From Candidatus Zipacnadia bacterium (GTDB lineage: Bacteria > Armatimonadota > Zipacnadia > Zipacnadales > Zipacnadaceae): a stretch of 7,125 nucleotides of DNA. Where the stretch lies: positions 1-7,125 of the forward strand of contig JALGTS010000058.1 in assembly GCA_029821255.1 (NCBI GenBank). Reading direction: 5' to 3'. The notes beneath the pieces are model-generated. The model was not told where the DNA came from, did not search any database, and saw nothing but the letters and a program-made list of their open reading frames with translations. Numbering within the stretch: position 1 is the stretch's first letter; every line of letters begins with the position of its first letter. This document shows, one piece after another, positions 6,258 through 7,125 of this stretch. The position numbers were made by a program, and so were the translations under genes.

Positions 6258-7125
6258 TCAAGATTCTGGATTATCTGCCGCCAGGGTTGCCACAATAGTA
6301 TCACATTGGCCACCAGAGAAAGCGAAGCTGACTACCCGGCCATCACCAGAAAGCCGCAGCGGGGTATAGGGGGCGTCAGCCTGCTTATCCGCATAAAGCA
6401 ACCCAGCAGCAGTGGCCCTCTCCGGCAACTGCATGCGGGCAACAATCCGCTGCTCGGCGGTATTGGCAACCATAATAAATATCGCCCCGTTGTGCTTTGC
6501 CGCACGGAACTGCAGAGCCTTAGCAGAGCACATCACGTGAGCGGCCTGTCCCCTAATCAGAACCCTGCCAAGTTGAATCGCTTCCATGTTTACCCGCCTC
6601 AGAAGCTCTCCTGCATCAGTAGCGGATGCCGGCCCGTACCAGCCAATCCCCTTGGCTCCAGCAATCAAGGCCAGATACAGCATCATTCGCCCCTGAGTCA
6701 GGGCTGTTTGGTTCGGCAAGTCCCTTCCAGCCGGGATCGGTAAAACAGTATGAACCATCTGCCCACGATGCGTCATCTGCTGGGCCTGCTCCGTTAACCG
6801 AGTAACGGTAGGTAAATCACCGCCCGACCTCGGGCAACAGATCACCTCCAACCAATCCAGGAAATCCACCCAGCGCCGGTACTGGACGGGATTGCTGATG
6901 CCCCCCAGCACCGGCTTATCCGGATCTGCCTGCTTGAGATACAGAAAGGCCTCAATTGCCGGCTTTCGCCAGTCAGGATGGACAGTGGGCAGATCTATCA
7001 GCTTCCAGGCCAGCAGGGCTGGGTGGTTAGCGAAGCGCTCAACCTTCTTCGCGCAATCGGCCAGGCTTTTGGGGGCGTCCGTACCAGTATAGAGTGGTAT
7101 GATGACCTTCAGGTGGTACTGATCG
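6258..7125 (-). CDS. Glycoside-hydrolase-like TIM-barrel protein, C-terminal part (partial)
   Basis: The frame is open from the right edge at 7125 to the TGA at 6260-6258, giving 288 visible residues. The N-terminus is outside the window. A GTG at 6911 is internal and not the start, because clear barrel sequence precedes it. Visible residues about 1-190 look like the later strands of a (beta/alpha)8 barrel of the GH type: HLKVIIPLY at 4-12, FANHPALLAWKLIDLP at 31-46, VLGGISNP at 72-79, then MLYLALIAGAKGIGWYGP near 148-165. The last block is common in bacterial barrel proteins acting on sugars, where the chain returns to the active site. Residues about 195-288 are beta-rich (AIFIMVANT, RVVSFAFSGG), a probable C-terminal sandwich. 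Where related barrels usually have D-E-P after the AWY strand, this one has D44-L45-P46, so catalysis is doubtful. Whether it has a signal peptide cannot be seen. Substrate unknown. First visible gene of the minus-strand group. Confidence 0.6.
   Translation of the reverse strand, partial: DQYHLKVIIPLYTGTDAPKSLADCAKKVERFANHPALLAWKLIDLPTVHPDWRKPAIEAFLYLKQADPDKPVLGGISNPVQYRRWVDFLDWLEVICCPRSGGDLPTVTRLTEQAQQMTHRGQMVHTVLPIPAGRDLPNQTALTQGRMMLYLALIAGAKGIGWYGPASATDAGELLRRVNMEAIQLGRVLIRGQAAHVMCSAKALQFRAAKHNGAIFIMVANTAEQRIVARMQLPERATAAGLLYADKQADAPYTPLRLSGDGRVVSFAFSGGQCDTIVATLAADNPES

Noticed and set aside
6306..6743. Plus-strand open frame of 145 codons opposite the barrel protein
   Set aside because: Antisense shadow of a coding frame with recognisable barrel blocks and no domain of its own.

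Overview
The window reads as ordinary dense bacterial chromosome of moderate GC content. It holds two convergent gene blocks with almost no spare DNA. Transporters of the OPT-like DUF6785/DUF6784 type, glycoside-hydrolase-like TIM barrels and FHA proteins with glycine-rich membrane regions are, from general knowledge, common in Planctomycetota, Armatimonadota and related environmental lineages. That makes such a host a reasonable guess, but nothing here (no rRNA, no marker gene) fixes the taxonomy.

Left block, plus strand. The last 23 codons of an unidentified reading frame (2-73) come first. Next is a response regulator built as receiver, coiled coil and GAF domain with no DNA-binding output (149-1186). 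A class I SAM-dependent methyltransferase follows (1186-1947), its start codon overlapping the regulator's stop codon as TGATG. The two are very probably translationally coupled.

Right block, minus strand, in transcription order. A protein resembling the C-terminal part of a glycoside-hydrolase-like TIM barrel enters from the right edge (7125-6258, N-terminus outside). It is followed by an AEC-family (auxin efflux carrier type) transporter (6190-5231), a large polytopic OPT-like membrane protein (5147-3186), and a membrane protein with a glycine-zipper core and a C-terminal FHA domain (3152-1959). Gaps are 67, 83 and 33 bases, so this may be one operon, possibly with an internal promoter before the FHA gene. 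The blocks meet tail to tail with 11 bases between stop codons, where a short stem-loop lies.

How the genes might work together is inference. The minus-strand set pairs a carbohydrate-related protein with two secondary transporters and an FHA membrane protein. The plus-strand set is a signalling pair whose output is unclear. Most interesting are sequence-level oddities: an FHA domain without the usual phosphothreonine-binding Arg and Ser, a doubled acidic motif in the same protein, and a TIM-barrel protein in which two acidic positions expected from related barrels appear replaced. No mobile element, CRISPR array, tRNA, rRNA or riboswitch was seen. No gene-free stretch exceeds 85 bases.
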